Below are positions 5,432-6,165 of a stretch of DNA of 6,165 nucleotides, in pieces; position 1 is the stretch's first letter, and each line of letters begins with the position of its first letter. A program made the position numbers and the translations under genes. The notes beneath the pieces were generated by a model that searched no databases, was not told the origin of the DNA, and was given only the letters and a program-made list of their open reading frames with translations. The stretch comes from Burkholderiales bacterium. Its GTDB lineage: Bacteria; Pseudomonadota; Gammaproteobacteria; Burkholderiales; JACMKV01. The DNA is taken from the NCBI GenBank assembly GCA_014379915.1, contig JACMKV010000336.1:1-6165 (forward strand), in the 5' to 3' direction.

Positions 5432-6165
5432 GACCTGCGGCCGCCGATTTTTTCAATCGCGAAACGCATGTTGCCGAGGAAGGTCCGTTTGATCGGTGTA
5501 AGTTTGCGGCTCAACAGCGCCTTCTGCAGCGAGAACACGCTTTGTGGACGGTCGGTGTGCTCGAGTTGTAGACACCAGTCGATGATCTCGAGCAGCCCAT
5601 CGGAAAATCGACCACCCCACAGCTTTTTCGCCGATTCAAGCTTGTCGTTCTTCACGCGGCCGTCTGCCGCCTGCGGCGCACGGCCGGCGAGGCAGGAAAA
5701 CATGCTGGCGCCGACGCTGTAGATGTCGCTCCATGGCCCGAGCAGATCGTGATTGCGATATTGTTCGGGCGGCGCGAAGCCCGGCGTATACATGGGCTTC
5801 AAACGCCGGTCATCGACGATCAGCGTCTGGCGCACCGCGCCGAAATCCAGCAACAGCGGCGATTTATCGAGGCGGATGTAGATGTTCGCAGGTTTGATAT
5901 CGAGGTGTAATAGCCGGTGCGTGTGAACCTCGCGCAATCCGTTCAGCAGGTGACCGAAAATATGCCGAATAAAGTTCTCACTGATCGCATGCCGATACGT
6001 CTGGATTTGCTCTTGCAAAGTCCTGCCGCGCTCGTACTGCATGACCAGATATACGGTCTCGTTGGCGCGAAAAAAATTAAGCACGCGAACGACGTTTGGA
6101 TGGACGATGCGAGCCAGCGCGCGGCCTTCCTCGAAAAAACAGCGCATGCCGTGGCGGAATAGCGC
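5428..6165 (-). CDS. Protein serine/threonine kinase, N-terminus beyond window edge
   Basis: This is a bacterial Hanks-type kinase. The frame stays open to the right edge, giving 245 visible residues; the ATG at 6145-6147 is internal to the domain, so the real start, the glycine loop and the ATP-binding lysine lie outside. Visible parts are the helix C region FFEEGRALARIVHPNVVRVL (10-29, E13 the likely salt-bridge Glu), the hinge YLVMQYERG (39-47), the catalytic loop HLDIKPAN (87-94, with D89, K91 and N94), DFG (107-109), the activation segment to APPEQY (131-136), and WSDIYSVG (145-152). The usual HRD arginine is Leu, so it is a non-RD kinase. No membrane segment or sensor domain follows; the end is a basic tail finishing EKIGGRRS. 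It overlaps the phosphatase by 4 nt, making a kinase/phosphatase pair likely to act on the same targets. Confidence 0.92.
   Translation of the reverse strand, partial: ALFRHGMRCFFEEGRALARIVHPNVVRVLNFFRANETVYLVMQYERGRTLQEQIQTYRHAISENFIRHIFGHLLNGLREVHTHRLLHLDIKPANIYIRLDKSPLLLDFGAVRQTLIVDDRRLKPMYTPGFAPPEQYRNHDLLGPWSDIYSVGASMFSCLAGRAPQAADGRVKNDKLESAKKLWGGRFSDGLLEIIDWCLQLEHTDRPQSVFSLQKALLSRKLTPIKRTFLGNMRFAIEKIGGRRS

Noticed and set aside
6145..6147. ATG taken as the kinase start
   Set aside because: The frame remains open to the window edge, and the ATG falls inside the kinase N-lobe just before helix C. Starting there would remove the ATP-binding loop.

Overview
The window looks like chromosomal DNA from a betaproteobacterium of moderately high GC. 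The ATP synthase proteins read as standard beta/gammaproteobacterial F1 subunits. For example, the beta subunit has DNIYRYTLAGTEVSALLGR where many other phyla have an F/Q form. The minus-strand trio of Ser/Thr kinase, PP2C phosphatase and RNase PH is a cluster I associate with Betaproteobacteria. No genus can be named from the sequence alone.

The left part (1-3685, plus strand) is the distal half of an atp operon: the 3' end of atpA, then atpG, atpD and atpC, which encode the alpha, gamma, beta and epsilon subunits of the F1 catalytic sector. The right part (3778-6165, minus strand) is a second, convergent operon. It reads, in transcription order, a protein kinase cut by the window edge, a PP2C-type phosphatase (ATGA overlap with the kinase) and rph (13 nt after the phosphatase). 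The two operons meet at a GC hairpin with an A-tract on one side and a T-rich tract on the other (3704-3734), which can terminate transcription from both directions.

The striking feature is the atpD-atpC intergenic region. A 267-bp non-coding element (2979-3245) has 23-bp perfect terminal inverted repeats flanked by TA dinucleotides, as expected of a MITE-like element with a TA target duplication. Removing it with one TA restores CAC-TAA-(14 nt, containing AGGAG)-ATG. So the element appears to have landed in the atpD stop codon, turning TAA into TAG without changing the protein and leaving the atpC ribosome binding site intact. It is internally self-complementary: the outer stem and two inner hairpins predict a Y-shaped RNA fold. 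That fold would sit in the atp mRNA and could bring the atpD stop close to the atpC ribosome binding site. The structure and the insertion scar are read directly from the sequence; any effect on atpC expression is inference.

The rest is conserved housekeeping and signalling content. I see no phage genes, CRISPR, tRNA or rRNA, and no transposase gene.
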